Below are positions 23,486 through 35,490 of a stretch of DNA of 64,000 bases, in pieces. The translations under genes and the position numbers were made by a program. Under the pieces are notes generated by a model. That model did no database searches, had not been told where the DNA came from, and worked only from the letters and a program-made list of their open reading frames with translations. Origin of the DNA: Azolla caroliniana. Lineage: Eukaryota > Polypodiophyta. Position 1 is the first letter of the stretch. Each line of letters starts with the position of its first letter. The stretch spans positions 2,108,001 to 2,172,000 of the forward strand of contig JBHGNT010000003.1 of NCBI GenBank assembly GCA_043228905.1, read 5' to 3'.

Positions 23486-23744
23486 AATATCTTGATCCTG
23501 ATCCCTTGTTCCAGTAGAGAAGCTCATTGGATGTTAGAATCAAATCTGTTGGATGTCGGCCATGTGCAAAGTTTTGTTCTCAACCATGGTTATGGATGTC
23601 GGCCATGGCTGCGGTGATACTCCTTATCCTTTCATTAGTGCAGACAATCTTTACAATTTCAGGTTAAAATATCTTGATCCTGATCCCTTGTTCCAGTAGA
23701 GAAGCTCATTGGATGTTAGAATCAAATCTGTTGGATTGATGGCA
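23381..23744 (+). repeat. 182-bp tandem duplication of the 3' end of copy B
   Basis: The segment beginning tgtgcaaagttttgttct, which encodes the last residues and membrane helix of copy B plus the start of its 3' UTR, occurs at 23381 and again at 23563, nearly identical. The second copy lies behind the stop codon and is not translated. Confidence 0.95.
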
Positions 23745-25200
23745 TTGCCAGATTTAAATATCCTAATCCTGAACCCTAGTTCCAATAGAGAAGCTCATTG
23801 GATGTTAGAACCAAATCTGTTGGATTGAAGGCATATGAGCTAATTGTAGAATATTATGTGGTATTTTTCTCTAAAATGTATGTTTGACTTGTAGCATACG
23901 TCATTTGATTATGAAAAATGCTACTGTTTGTAATCTATCATCACATAATTATCCTTAATGATCAGTCATTCGTCACCAATGAAATCTAAAAGGCATATTG
24001 TCATGCGAATATTTATTATCTAACCATAGCATCGCATAGGTGTTCCATAACATCACAACTTTAGATGCTTCAAATAAAAACTATAATCTACATAGAGGAA
24101 AGAAAATCACATGGAGTTAACAGTGAAAGAGGTTGTTGTTAATGCATGGATTGCTCAACAGAATCAACTATGATGTTTATTAGAACTTTTAGACCATGAT
24201 TGCACTCAAAATTTGATGTTGAACATCCTAATCAACCGTTATTAATCCTGTGGGTGAGACCAAGTCCCCACAGTGTAGTCATTCGGAAGTTTACAATACA
24301 AATACCTTTTAGTCCAATAGTAAGAATACCACATTACTTTTGAACGTAGTACCACATCATCATAATGCTTCCACACTATTTGAAAAGATGCATTGACCAT
24401 TTACTAGGATGATACAATGTTTGTGATGTCAAAAATAACATTTTTTGAGAAATAGGAATTATGATTTTAAATATTATGAAGTGAAGAGCCATGAGAACTT
24501 GGTGTATGAAATCTTGATTCCCTAATATGAATGTAAAACTTTGTACACAACGGCAAAGAGAAATCAACCACCTCGACCCTACAATGTGTTTACTAACATC
24601 TATTACTGCGACGAACAAAGCAGTGGACCCCATGATTTTGGCAAGCCGACAAGTGGGAACCTTCCCATCAAGGATGCCAATTACCTCTTTGTAAAGTGTC
24701 ATGAATTCATCAATGATAACACAACAATTATGATAATAGTACTATATCATGATCATCATCATGTCATAGTAGACCCACTTGATGAAGATATCTTTGTCTT
24801 TGTAACATATTCACTAGTTTTAGTATCCCTCTACCCAGCTACCTTCTTACAAGGTACCCACCTCCTCATGGATAGATAGGTATCATCTCAAACAATGTGA
24901 AACTGTAAAGGGGACCTTTTGGATATTTCAAGGTTTTTCCCTTTGTTTTTTCAACAATACAAGATAAGCCACCCCCCATGCAAACAAAGCAACAAAACTT
25001 AAGATGTCTCCAAACTCTAAAAACCTAACATATACCAATGAATGGGTCATGATTCATCAACATGATATCTCAGAACTAAATACTACCTAGATTAGGAGTC
25101 TCCCATCACCTAGTTTATTGTGTGAAGAAAGTATCAAGTTTGTGCCAAGAAGAAGAAGAAGCAGAAGAAGAGAAAGAAAAAGATGAAGAAAAAGAAGAAG
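23745..25200. other. intergenic flank between copies B and C
   Basis: Duplicated flank sequence of the array: the 3' flank phrase aagctcattggatgttagaa..aaatctgttggatt, and the module ...gaccccatgattttggcaagcc near 24625, which recurs near 27316, 34875, 37460 and, inverted, near 44855. No gene is recognised. It ends in a long (GAA)n tract (25149-25200). Confidence 0.65.
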
Positions 25201-26320
25201 ATGGTGATTCATAAGGCCTCCCATGGGAAACATATGACACAACATTTACATCTGTATAGTCCCACCCCTACTATATGCATAAATTCAACATTGAACAACT
25301 TAATCAACTCAATCTCAACCCAGAAGAATGGAAAGTCTACATAGAGAAAGACATCAAGAAGGCTGAACACAAATCTACCCTCAAAAAAAGTAAAGTGATT
25401 GGGTTTGTTCCACATACACTGTTCGAGGTGAAGCCCCAATCATATTGGCCCTCAATCTTGACCATCGGTCCATTGTATCAAAACCTCGAGCTTTCCCCTA
25501 TGGATAGATGTAAGGCCCTTTGCGTGAAAAATTCATGGATCGACATCATTGGAATATCAAATGTGGGAGAGATCATGAAAGAACTAATCCCCGGCCCCCA
25601 TTAACTCAGCAACATCTGTTTCGGCCTCCTTACATACAACATTGAGTCCCTCGGACTTCTGGTTACTGTTAATACCATCTTCATTCTACCGAGCTGCGAA
25701 AACCTACTAGTCAAAGTAGATCCTTGCAACTCCCCAACATTCTGAAGGGAAGAAAAAAGAGCAAGAAGAAAGCTTGCCAGCCTTCCGGCCTCCTATCGGC
25801 ATGTGAGCTCTCGAAAGCCGGCATCCGATTCAAGGCTCATGAAGGTAACACATCGGTGATCAAGTACCACGAGAGAAAATGCTGGCTCAATCTTCCACGG
25901 CTTGTTGTGTTTGATGGCACAGAGGATATCCTGAGGAACCTCATTGCACATGAACAAACCTCCAAAGAAGGAGGTGAGGTTTGTGGATATGCCATCATCA
26001 TGGACTCACTCATCGACACGCAAGAAGATATCGCCATTTTGACTCGGGCCAAAATATTAGAGAACAACCTCGGCTGCGACGAGAGGTTAGTCCAGCTGTG
26101 GAATGACATGTGCATCAACATCTCAGAGGAATCATACACAAGGATTTGGGGAAACATGATCAAAGAGATAATGGAACACCACAGGATCCATTGGCATGTC
26201 TTGGATGTGGAGTTTCGTGCACAGTTTTGTTCTCAACCATGATTATGGATGTTGGCCATGGCTGTGGTGATACTTCTCATCCTTTCATTATTGCAGACAA
26301 CCTTTACAATTTTAGGTTAA
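25201..26320 (+). pseudogene. DUF247 pseudogene, copy C
   Basis: Starts MVIHKASHGKHMTQHLHLYS, then shifts frame near 25290. A frame from MHKFNIEQLNQLNLN carries KSKVIGFVPHTLFEVKPQSY and LTIGPLYQNLELSPMDRCK up to a TAA near 25602. A deletion of roughly 550 bp then joins the TVNTIF region to LPSCENLLVKV. The C-terminal half (MQLPNILKG at 25724) is open, with NTSVIKY, DGTEDILRNLIAHEQTSKEG and NNLGCDERLVQLWNDM, until TGA at 26240-26242 replaces the tryptophan of PWLWM. Copy F is a near-identical duplicate carrying TGG at this site. Confidence 0.9.
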
Positions 26321-28138
26321 AATATCCTAATCCTGATCCCTTGTTCTAGTAGAGACACTCCTTGGATGTTAGAATCAAATCTGTTGGATTGATGGCATTG
26401 CTAGGTTTAAATATCCTAATCCAGATCCCTTGTTCCAGTAGAAAAGCTCATTGGATGTTAGAACCAACTCTGTTGGATTGAAGGCATATGAGCTAATTGT
26501 AGAATATCATGTGGTATTTTCCTCTAAGATGTCTGTTTGTCTTGTAGCATATGCCATTTGATTATGACATATGTTTGTCTTGTACCAATGAATCTAAAAG
26601 ACACATTCTCACGCGAATAATCTTTAAATCTGTAGCCATGACTTGGCATAGGCATTCAATAACATCACAACTTAAGGGAAGTTAGATAGATACCTGAACC
26701 AAAAGTTATAACCTAGATCAAGTCCACAAAATCACAAGGATATGACGACAAAAGAGGTGGATGTTAATGCATGGATTGCCCAACTTTGCTTGCACAAAAA
26801 ATTTTGATGTTGAAAATCCAAATCAATCTTCATTAATACTCTAGGTGAGAGCAATCCCCCACTGATGCAGAACTTTATAATGTATTATTGTTAGAAAGAA
26901 AATTGGAGGTTAGAACTTTGGCTATCCCACGATGTTCCCATTTGAATCTCACAATGCAATATCTTGAACTCCAATAATAAGAGTATGCCATTAATTTAGG
27001 ACATAAATTTTGAACGTGGTAGCATATCATCATTATGTTGCCATGTGTTGTATGCTCAACATCTAAAACAATATCTTTGAGAAATAGGCGTGAGAATTTT
27101 AAAAATAATGAAGTAGGAGCTTCTTGATGCATTTATGTTTCAAGAGCAATGGGAACCTGGTGTATAAAATCTTGATTCCATAATATCAGTGTAAAACTTC
27201 CTAGTTAATGGTAAAAGAAATCAACCTTTCATTCATAGGTGAGCACCTTGACCATACATATGTTTCCTTCCATGATACATCTATTAATGCGATGAACAAA
27301 GTAATCCTAGCGGACCCCATGATTTTGGCAAGCCAAGAACTCCTAGCCTTCCCATGGAGGATGCGAATTACCTTTTTGTAAAGTCTCATATATCCATCAA
27401 TGATAAAACTCGAATTATGATAACAATACCATATCATGATCACCATCTCATAGTAGACCCACCCGATCACAACATATTTGTCTTTATAACATATCCCCTA
27501 GTTTTAGTATTCCTTGGCATAAGGTTGACTAATATCATATTTGGTTCTACTGTCTACACACATCTCTCTACCTCGCTACCTACTTATAAGCTACTTACCT
27601 ACTCATAAAGAGTTAGTTACACTTTAAGAGTTAGTTACACTTTATTATTGTCCTTGCAAATATGACCTAGGGTATCATCTCAAATAAAGTGAAACCATAA
27701 AGTAAACCTTTTGCATATTTCAACGTTTTCCCCTTTGTTTTTCAGTTATACTTGATCCATGGGGTGCCATACACCTCATATACACCTCCAATCTCTAAAA
27801 ACCCAATAGATACCAATGAATGGTTCATGAATCATCAACATTATATCTCAGAACCAAATACTACTTAGATTAGGAGTCTTCCATTCCCTAGTGTGTTGTG
27901 CCAAGAAAGTAAAGTACCAAAGTTTGTGTCAACAAGAAGAAGAAAATGATGATGATGATAGAGACAGGGCCAAAACTTGAGACAACTCCAATCTCTAAAA
28001 ACTGAATAAATACCAATGAATGGTTCATGAATCATCAACATCATATCTCAGAACTAAATGCTACTTAGATTAGGAGTCTTTCATCCCCTAGTGTATTGTG
28101 CCAAGAAAGTAAAATACTAAAGTTTGTGTCAACAACAA
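25355..28138 (+). repeat. segmental duplication, first copy (partner 35499-38298)
   Basis: From ggctgaacacaaatctaccc in DUF247 copy C through the downstream flank to the (GAA)n tract before copy D, the sequence is repeated 10,144 bp later (offset 10,153 after a 9-bp insertion gctaacaac near 37433). Differences are few. Identity falls abruptly at the (GAA)n tract, beyond which D and G clearly differ. Confidence 0.95.
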
Positions 28139-28168
28139 GGGAAGAAGAAGAAGAAGAAGAAGAAGAAG
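26321..28168. other. flank between copies C and D
   Basis: Part of the duplicated block. Only flank repeats are seen. A stretch near 27792-27910 recurs in tandem near 27988-28130 (ctccaatctctaaaaac...ataccaatgaatggttcatg...gtgccaagaaagtaaa). A (GAA)n tract at 28140-28168 precedes the copy D start codon. Confidence 0.65.
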
Positions 28169-28744
28169 ATGATGACTCATAAGGCCTCCCATAGGAAACA
28201 AATGGCACAACATCTACATCCATATTATCCCATCCCTACTATCCATAACTTTCCTATTGCACAACTTCATCAAACCAAACCTTAAGCCAGAAGAATTGAA
28301 ATACTACATTAAGGCTGAACACAAATGTACGTTCCTAAAACATAAAGTGATCGGGTTTGTCCCTAGGGCATTGTTCGAGGTGAAGCCACACTCATATTGC
28401 TCGCAGATCCAAGTTAAAACGTTGAGTCCCTTCAACTTTTGGTCAATGTTGATACTATCTTCATTCACGAATTCTTGATGTTAAAAGAGTGGATACTTGT
28501 ACACCTTCATCAACAATGAAATTATGAAATCCCAAATATGGAGGGACTTGCTGCTGATAGGCAACCAGATTCCCATGTCATTTCTAAAGAAAATTATAAA
28601 TATCCCGAAAGAGAAAAAGGAAATGATAAATATCCCAAATGAATTTCTTGACTTCATAGAGAAAGATCTGGACCTGGAATGCTTGAAGCTTTTTATTTCG
28701 GACGATCCATTCCTGATGGGCAGGTTTCGTGAATGGGAGGATAA
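28169..28744 (+). pseudogene. DUF247 pseudogene, copy D (truncated)
   Basis: MMTHKASHRKQMAQHLHPYY opens the gene, with a frameshift near 28270. The frame from 28257 carries HKVIGFVPRALFEVKPHSYC, then a deletion of about 200 bp and another frameshift. From MYTFINNEIMKSQIWRDLLL (28497) it keeps IGNQIPMSFLKKIINIP, an extra repeat of the MINIPNE segment, and ends at MGRFREWEDN where a foreign AT-rich repeat begins (28745). Copy D' at 44258-43210 (minus) is almost identical and shares the same deletion, but continues into the C-terminal part. Confidence 0.88.
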
Positions 28745-29104
28745 TTTTAAACCTCTAGGCTCTAACTTATTAAATTTTATATACATTATAAGTAGAGTGT
28801 CCTTTTGATGTATGATTATCAAATTTATTGTAAGTATAATGACCAAAATTATAATATGTATGATGACTAAATTTATGATAGGTATGATGACCAAAATTAT
28901 AATAAGTATGATAACTAAATTTATGATAAGTATAATGACCAAATTTATGATAATTTTCTCACATAGATTCATAATATGTATGATAATCAATATCTCAAAA
29001 AAATGATTTGGTTTGGTTTTGATTTATGATAAACCGGTTTGGTTTGGTTCTAAAATTTTCGTAAACAGTTTGGTTTGGTTTCAAGGCCAAGAAACCGAAC
29101 CGGG
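28745..29104. repeat. AT-rich repeat with six 24-bp tandem units
   Basis: Begins abruptly inside copy D. At 28811-28954 there are six in-register 24-bp units of the type tatgatgactaaatttatga. Further on come ggtttggtt repeats and gaaaccgaaccgggcccatt, motifs typical of plant non-autonomous DNA elements. It abuts a truncated copia fragment at about 29105. Confidence 0.8.
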
Positions 29105-30135
29105 CCCATTGCTATGATATAGCTCCACTGCCCAGGGAGAAGACGAATCCCGATGTTGACCGCTTGTCAGCTTTATAGCCAACCCAATCGACATTGGTGT
29201 ACCCCTCAAGTCGAATCGGTGTGACTAATTTGTAGTGAATGCCAAAATCCATTGTCCCACTTACATAGCGTAATACTCGCTTAATGTAGTCCAGGTGAGT
29301 GTTTCATGGTGTTTGCATAAATTGGCTAAGTAGGCCAGCTGTGTAGTTGAGGTCAGGCCGAGTAATAGTGAGATGGCAAAGGCTTCCAACTAGCTAACGA
29401 TAGAGAGGTGGATCACACTCTTTTGTGCCAGAATTGGCATCAAGCCTTAGATTTTGATCAAGAGGGGTAATGATGGGCTTACACTCTATTATCCCAAACT
29501 TGTAATTTAGAAGATTGAGAATATAGTGAGATTGGGACTCCGAATTACTTCTATTCCTAGAAAGTAATGGAGTTCCTTCATGTCTTTCATTTCGGATCGG
29601 CTAGAGAGACTCTGCTTTTTTATATGATCGATATCTGCTAAACGCTCTCCTCCAATAACCAAGTCATCCACATATATTATGATAAATACTTGTCTTTTGG
29701 AGTCACTCTAGATGAACAACTAGTTGTGGGACTTGGACATTTTGAAGCTGATTTGTTGAAGATAATGGGTTATCTTCGAATGCCATGCTCTCGGTGCCTG
29801 CTTGAGACTGTAGAGAGGCCTTTTGAGTCAGCAAAGAATCGTCAGATGCGCACTCAACTCGAATACGAGTGGTTGTACCATTTACACCTCCTCTTCTAAC
29901 TCGTTTTGGAGAAAGGCATTCTTCACGTCCATTTGGTGGAGGCGCACCCTTTGGTTGTTGCAAGCATGATCATGGTTCGAATGGTTGTCATCTTTCTTAT
30001 CGTGGCAAAGGTCTCTTCATAATCGACCCCATGCGTTTATGCATAGCCCTTTGCCACAAGCCAGGCCTTATACCGATTGACGGTGCCGTTGGCATTGTGC
30101 TTCACCTTGAATATCCACCGACACCCCATTTCTAT

Positions 30136-30188
<53 letters not shown>

Positions 30189-31795
30189 GTGATTTCGGCA
30201 AATTTTTCGATTGGGTTAGATTGATCTGAGTCGACTATGTACAAGGATGCTGATTCGTCGAATACAACATCCCTACTCACTTGTACCTTCTTAATAGAGG
30301 GATTGAAGCACTTATACCCTTTTTGTTCGAGCAAGTACCCCACAAGGATACATTTTTGCGATTTAGGATCAAGCTTCTCCCACTTCTCGTTGGGAATATG
30401 TACATACGTGATCGAGCTGAATATCATGATGTGGGATAGGTTCGGCTTCTTTCCATATAACTTCGCATGGGGGGTGACATCATGCACTCTAGATGTTGTG
30501 CACCAATTCATTAGATAGATGGCTGTGTTCGCCACTTCAGCCCAATATGATTTCGGCAAATTTTTCTAATTCATCATTGCTCTTGCCACCTCCAATATGT
30601 GCCGATTTTTCCTTTTGGCTACTCCATTTTGTTGAGGTGTGTGTTGGAAAGAAAACTCCCTCCGAATTCCTTCTTGTCGGAGGTATGTTGTGAAGGCGTC
30701 TGAGAAATACTCTTTGCCTTCGTTTGATCAAAGGCATTGGACATGCTGACCAGTTGCCTTTTTGACTTCGTTTTTGAATTATTGGAAGTCACGCGAGAAC
30801 ACTGAACTCTTTTGCCGCATTAGGAATATCTAGGTGTGCCTGGAGAAGTCATCGATGAATGTTACATAGTAACGACAACCACCGAATGTTGCCGTTTGGG
30901 CTCGTCCCCATACATATGAATGTATTACATACAGGATCCCTTTACTCACGTTTCTCTCTTTCGGGAATGGTTGACGATGTTGTTTATCGAATTGGTAGGC
31001 TTCGCATACACCCGTAATCTCCTTGTTCGTAGAGTTGGGAGTCTGATGATGACTCCTTTCAACTGTATTCCTTTGAGCTTTTGGAGATTAATATGGCCAT
31101 TTCTTTTGTGTCATAGCTCTATGCCAACATCGGCTTTTTGGCCCTTGGCAAACATCGCTGATTTCATCTTGTGAGAATCGAGGATGAACATTCGGCCTTT
31201 TGTTTATCTGCGAGCGATAATTCGGCCTTCCATTTCGATGAAGCATCCTTTGTCGTTGAAGCAAACATGCATGCCTTGTTCCACAATTTGGCCGACCGAG
31301 ACCAGATTCTTTGTTATCGTTGGAACATGCAAGACATTCTTGATGTAGGTTTGGTTGTCCTCTTCTCCGAAAGGGACATTATCGATATGCTGAATAGGGT
31401 GAGTGGTGTCATCCCCTATTTCCACATAGCCAGGTTTTAGTTCTTGAAACCAATCTTTATGATATGTCATGTGATTGGATGCAGCCAAGTCGATAAACCA
31501 TACATTTTCTAAGTTGGAGGTGCTTGGTAGGCACAATGCCGTCATCGAATTCGCTTTATTCCACATCATGAACATTTCTCCACGATCGCCGTAGTCGAAA
31601 TTTGAGGCGTAGTTGGTGAGTTGTCGGCTTGTGAAGATTGATAATCATTCACTTTTCTTTTTCAGATACTCTGCCTCGTCGTGGCTGAATTTGCCACAGT
31701 ATCCGCATTGGGTGGAGTTCTTTTGTCGGCTAGGTCCGGCATGATTCCTCCCCCTTCTTCCAAACGTTCCACCTCGCGTGTTTGAAACATCCTAC
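29105..31795 (-). pseudogene. Ty1/copia fragment (gag zinc knuckle, protease, integrase, RT, RNase H)
   Basis: Read from 31795 downward: a gag zinc knuckle CGYCGKFSHDEAE with its last Cys replaced by Glu; a protease region WFIDLAASNHMT where DSGA would be expected; LHVPTITKNLVSVGQIVEQG (31360-31300); the integrase C-terminal part PNLSHIMIF ... KCILVGY ... DVVFDESA (30470-30240); an RT part with CRWIFKVKH and VDYEETFA (about 30130-30000); IIYVDDLVIGGE (about 29690); and an RNase H start GYTNVDWVGYKADKRSTSG (about 29200-29120). Many stops and frameshifts are present. Both ends are truncated and no LTR is visible. Confidence 0.87.
30138..30185. repeat. (GA)n microsatellite
   Basis: About 48 bp of GA dinucleotides between the integrase-derived and RT-derived parts of the minus-strand copia fragment. 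It replaces the linker and part of the RT start. Confidence 0.97.
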
Positions 31796-32376
31796 CGGTA
31801 ATAGAAGTTTTTGGTGTCTTGTTTATCAAACATCCTTAGTCAAAAACCCCTCCTTTTTCTTTTTCTCCTCTTCTTATTCTATACACTACATCAAAATGCT
31901 CAATTTTGGTATCGTATGTTACATGTGACATCTTCAGTATCTCCCTACCTACTTGATTATCTCTTTATATATGATTGGGTAGCTAGATAGGTAGATTTAT
32001 TATTGTGCTTGCAAATGTGACCTATGTGTTTGCGGGTGAGAATTGTCTAGAAGTATTTGGCCAAATGATAAAAAGTCATGGTCATTTCAAGAAATACTAA
32101 AAAGGCGTTGGGGTACTTCAAGGTGTTTGTCTCTTTTTAGTCACACACCACACACATGGGGTACCCCACACCCCACACCTCACATGCAAACAAAGAACAA
32201 TTTGAAGAGTTGTTTGAACTCTTCAGCCCTAATATAGACCCACGAAACGTTCATGAATGATCTAACATATCTAAGAATTATCTACTAGCTAAAGAAAACT
32301 CCATTCACAAACAATATTCTGCGAAGAAAATAGTGAGTTTGTGTAACAAGAGGAGAAGAAGAAGAAGAAGAAGCAA
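31796..32376 (+). promoter_or_regulatory. 5' flank of DUF247 copy E
   Basis: Homologous to the flank of copy A, including ctccctacctacttgattat (31941), gattgggtagctagataggt, and ccacacacatggggtacccc. It ends in a (GAA)n tract (32343-32370) directly before the ATG. No certain TATA box is assigned. Confidence 0.6.
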
Positions 32377-33978
32377 ATGGCACAACATCTACACCCATAT
32401 TATCCCATCCCAACTATCCATAACTTTCCCATTGAGCAACTTCATCAAACCAACCTCAACCCAAAAGAATGGGAAAACTACATGGAGAAAGAGATCGAGA
32501 AGGCTGAACACAAATTTACGTTTCAAAAACATAAAGTGATCGGGTTTGTTCCGCGTGCACTATTCGAGGTGAAGCCACAATCATATTGCCCACGGATTCT
32601 GACCATCGGCCCTTTGTATCAAAACCTTGAGCCTTCCCCTATGGATAGATACAAGGCCCTATGTGTGAAGAAATTCATGGAAAGACATCAGATATTAAAC
32701 GTGGGAGTGATCATTGAAGAACTCATCCCCGACTCCCATGAACTCAGCAACATCTATTTCGGCCTCCCGACTTACAAGTTTGAGTCCATGAGACTTCTGG
32801 TCGCTGTTGATACCGTCTTAATTCACGAATTCTTGCTGTTCTTGAGGGAGGATTACCCTCACTCCCAAGATAAGAAGAAGAGTGCGTACTTGTACACCTT
32901 CATCAGCAATGAAATTACGTTATCCCAAATATGGAGGGACTTACTGCTGGTAGGCAACCAGATTCCCATGTCATTCCTAAAGAAAATTATAAACATCCCA
33001 GAGGAATTAGCCGACTTCACAGAGAATGATCTCCTGAAATGCTTGGGTTATTTTGTTTGGGTAAACGATCCATTCCTCATGGGCAGGTCGCATGAAACAA
33101 ATCCAACGCAAGGAGGCAAAAATCTTCTTAACTGTCAGCATCTACTCGATTGCCTATATGTTTCGTGCACAGAAGGATCATCGCAACATTCTCCGGAGTT
33201 GCAAAAATCTACACAGCTGCGAAAATCTAATGAGCCCCAAAAATCTACGGAGCCGGTAAAAACTATGGAGGTGCAAATATCTACGAAGCCAGAAAAATCT
33301 ATAAATCGAAGTAGATGCTTGCAACTCACGAACATTCTACTAGGGGGATGGAAAAAGAGGAAAATGTACACTGCCAGCCTCCCCAAGACAACTGGACACT
33401 CTAAACCGGGCACCAGTTCCAACTGGGGATGGAAAAAGAGGAACAATCACGGTGGCCGCCTCCAGCCAGCATCTGAGCTCATTAAAGGTGGCATCCGATT
33501 CAAGGCTTGTGAAGGTAACACATCGGTGATCAAGTATCGCAAGAGCAAAAGTTGGCTCTATCTTCCACGGCTTGTTGTGTATGATGGCACAGAGGATATC
33601 TTGAGGAACCTCATTGCTCATGAACAAACCTCCAAAGAAGGAGGTGAGGTTTGTGGATATGCCATGATCATGGACTCACTCATTGACACGCAAGAAGATG
33701 TCGCCATCTTGACTCACGCCAAAGTATTAGAGAACCACCTGGGGAGCGACGAGAGGTTAGTCCAGATGTGGAATGACCTGTGCATCAACACCTCGGAGGG
33801 ATCGAATCCTATAAAATTTGAAGGAATCATCAACGAGATAATGGAAGACCATAGGATCCATTGGCATGTCTTGTATGTGGAGTTTCGTGCACAGTTTTGC
33901 TCTCGGCCATGGTTATGGATGATACTTCTCATCCTTGCATTATTGCAGACAATCTATACATTGTTAGATTTTTATTGA
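32377..33978 (+). CDS. DUF247 (UPF0481) protein, copy E, intact
   Basis: A 533-aa uninterrupted member of the plant-specific DUF247 family. The start MAQHLHPYYPIPTIHNFPIE is shared by all paralogues, which supports this ATG. Family blocks in order: KVIGFVPRALFEVKPQSYCP, ILTIGPLYQNLEPSPMDRYK, HEFLLFL, WRDLLLVGNQIPMSFLKKII, QHLLDCLYVSC, a variable linker of degenerate KSTEP-type repeats (about residues 270-315), NTSVIKYRKSKSWLYLPRLV, YDGTEDILRNLIAHEQTSKE, YAMIMDSLIDTQEDVAILTH, NHLGSDERLVQMWNDLCIN, and a C-terminal membrane helix (WLWMILLILALLQTIYTLL). The 3' flank carries a LINE tail also found behind H-C. The biochemical role is unknown; in grasses DUF247 genes determine self-incompatibility specificity, which cannot be inferred here. 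Confidence 0.93.
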   Translation: MAQHLHPYYPIPTIHNFPIEQLHQTNLNPKEWENYMEKEIEKAEHKFTFQKHKVIGFVPRALFEVKPQSYCPRILTIGPLYQNLEPSPMDRYKALCVKKFMERHQILNVGVIIEELIPDSHELSNIYFGLPTYKFESMRLLVAVDTVLIHEFLLFLREDYPHSQDKKKSAYLYTFISNEITLSQIWRDLLLVGNQIPMSFLKKIINIPEELADFTENDLLKCLGYFVWVNDPFLMGRSHETNPTQGGKNLLNCQHLLDCLYVSCTEGSSQHSPELQKSTQLRKSNEPQKSTEPVKTMEVQISTKPEKSINRSRCLQLTNILLGGWKKRKMYTASLPKTTGHSKPGTSSNWGWKKRNNHGGRLQPASELIKGGIRFKACEGNTSVIKYRKSKSWLYLPRLVVYDGTEDILRNLIAHEQTSKEGGEVCGYAMIMDSLIDTQEDVAILTHAKVLENHLGSDERLVQMWNDLCINTSEGSNPIKFEGIINEIMEDHRIHWHVLYVEFRAQFCSRPWLWMILLILALLQTIYTLLDFY

Positions 33979-34084
33979 AATATCCTAATCCTAATCCCTT
34001 GTTCCAACGGAGAAGCTAATTGGATATTAGAACCAAATCCCTTGCATATGGAGAAACTCATTGTACAATATTATGTGGTATTTT

Positions 34085-34240
34085 CCTCTTATTCTAGAAT
34101 TCTTTTATCTATGTTTATTGTAGTTTTTTTTTTATCTTTCTTTTCGATGATTGGGTACACATCCCGTTTCCTTGTAACCAATTGTCTCATGGGCCAAATT
34201 CTGTCTTCAAAGACATTAATATATCTTTCTTTCTTAGATG
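34085..34240 (+). repeat. short LINE 3' tail in the 3' flank of copy E
   Basis: The phrase ccttgtaaccaattgtctca, then tgggccaaatt, then ttaatatatctttctttctt matches the end of the LINE-like fragment at 54600-54710, and recurs inverted at 45725-45870 behind H-C at the same distance from the stop codon. It is a 5'-truncated LINE insertion that predates the E/H duplication. Confidence 0.75.
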
Positions 34241-35490
34241 TATGTTTACCTTATAGCTTATGTCATTTGATTATGAAAAACACTGTTGTTTTTAATTCAT
34301 CATCACATTATTATTCTTAATGATTAGTCATGCATTACCAATGAATCTAAAAGACATTATCACACGAATAATATTTTCTGTAGCCATAACATGGCATAGA
34401 CATTCAATAACATCCCAACTTTAGGGGATGTTAGATAGATACTTCAACTAAAAATTATAACCTAGATTGATTATAGAAAATGACAAGGAGATGACCACAA
34501 AAGAGATGGACGTTAATGTATGCATATCTCAACAGGCTCCACGATGATATTTATTAGAACTTTTAGACCATGATTGCACACAAAAGTTGATGTTGAACAT
34601 CCTAATGAACCTTCATTAATGTTGTAGGTAAGAACAATCCCCAACTGATGTAGTTATAATCTGTTATTGTTAGAAAGTAAATTGGATCTTCTTGATGCAT
34701 TTTTGTTTCAAGAGCCATGGGAACTTGGTGTATAAAATCTTGATTCCGTAATAAGAATGTAAAACATTCTACTTTATGGCAAAAGAAATCAAATTTTCAT
34801 TCATAGGTGAGCACCTTGACCATATATATGTATACTTACATGGTACATACATTAATGCGATGAACAAAGTAATCCCAATGGACCCCATGATTTTGGCAAG
34901 CCAACAACTCCTAACCTTCCCATCGAGGATGCCTGTTACCTTTTGTAAAGTCTCATAAATCTGTTAACAATAACACTGTAATTATGATAACAATACCATA
35001 TCATGATCTCATCAATGATAATCTCATAGTAGACCCAACAGATCATGACATATTTGTCTTTATAACAATATCCACAAGTTTTAGTATCATTTGGCATAAG
35101 GTTGACTAACATGATTTTTGGTTCTACGTGCGTCCTTGTACGTAGCTACCTACTTACTAGCTAGTTACCTATTGATAAAGAGATAGGTAGACTTTATTAT
35201 TGTCCTCGCAAATATGACCCCAGGGCATCATCTCATGTAAAGTGAAAACATGAAGAAAACCTTTTGCATATTTCAACGTTTACCCCTTTGTTTCCTAGTC
35301 ATACTAGGTCCACGGGGTTACATACACCTCATATGCAAAGAAAGGGGCAAAACTTGAAACAACTCCAAACTCTAAGAACCCAATAAATACCAATGGATGG
35401 CTCATGAATCACCAACATCATATCTCAAAACTAAATACTACCTAGATTAGGAGTCTTCCATCGCCTAGTGTATGGTGTCAAGAAAGTAAA
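34241..35490. other. flank between copies E and F
   Basis: Array flank sequence with the conserved module around gaccccatgattttggcaag (34885). No gene recognised. It reaches copy F at agaaagtaaagtggacatga, where the normal (GAA)n tract, start codon and first 45 or so codons are missing. Confidence 0.65.

Noticed and set aside
24376-24879. Overlapping ORFs on both strands in the B-C flank
   Set aside because: They lie in array flank that recurs behind other copies (27201-27608, 37345-37761, 34776-34958), where the frames are not conserved.
26875-27132. 85-aa minus-strand ORF also present at 37019-37276
   Set aside because: Its repetition is explained by the 2.8-kb segmental duplication; the corresponding region near 45226 has no matching minus-strand frame.
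28481-28990. Minus-strand 169-aa Ile-rich ORF with 8-residue repeats
   Set aside because: Produced by the 24-bp tandem repeat and antisense of DUF247 copy D.
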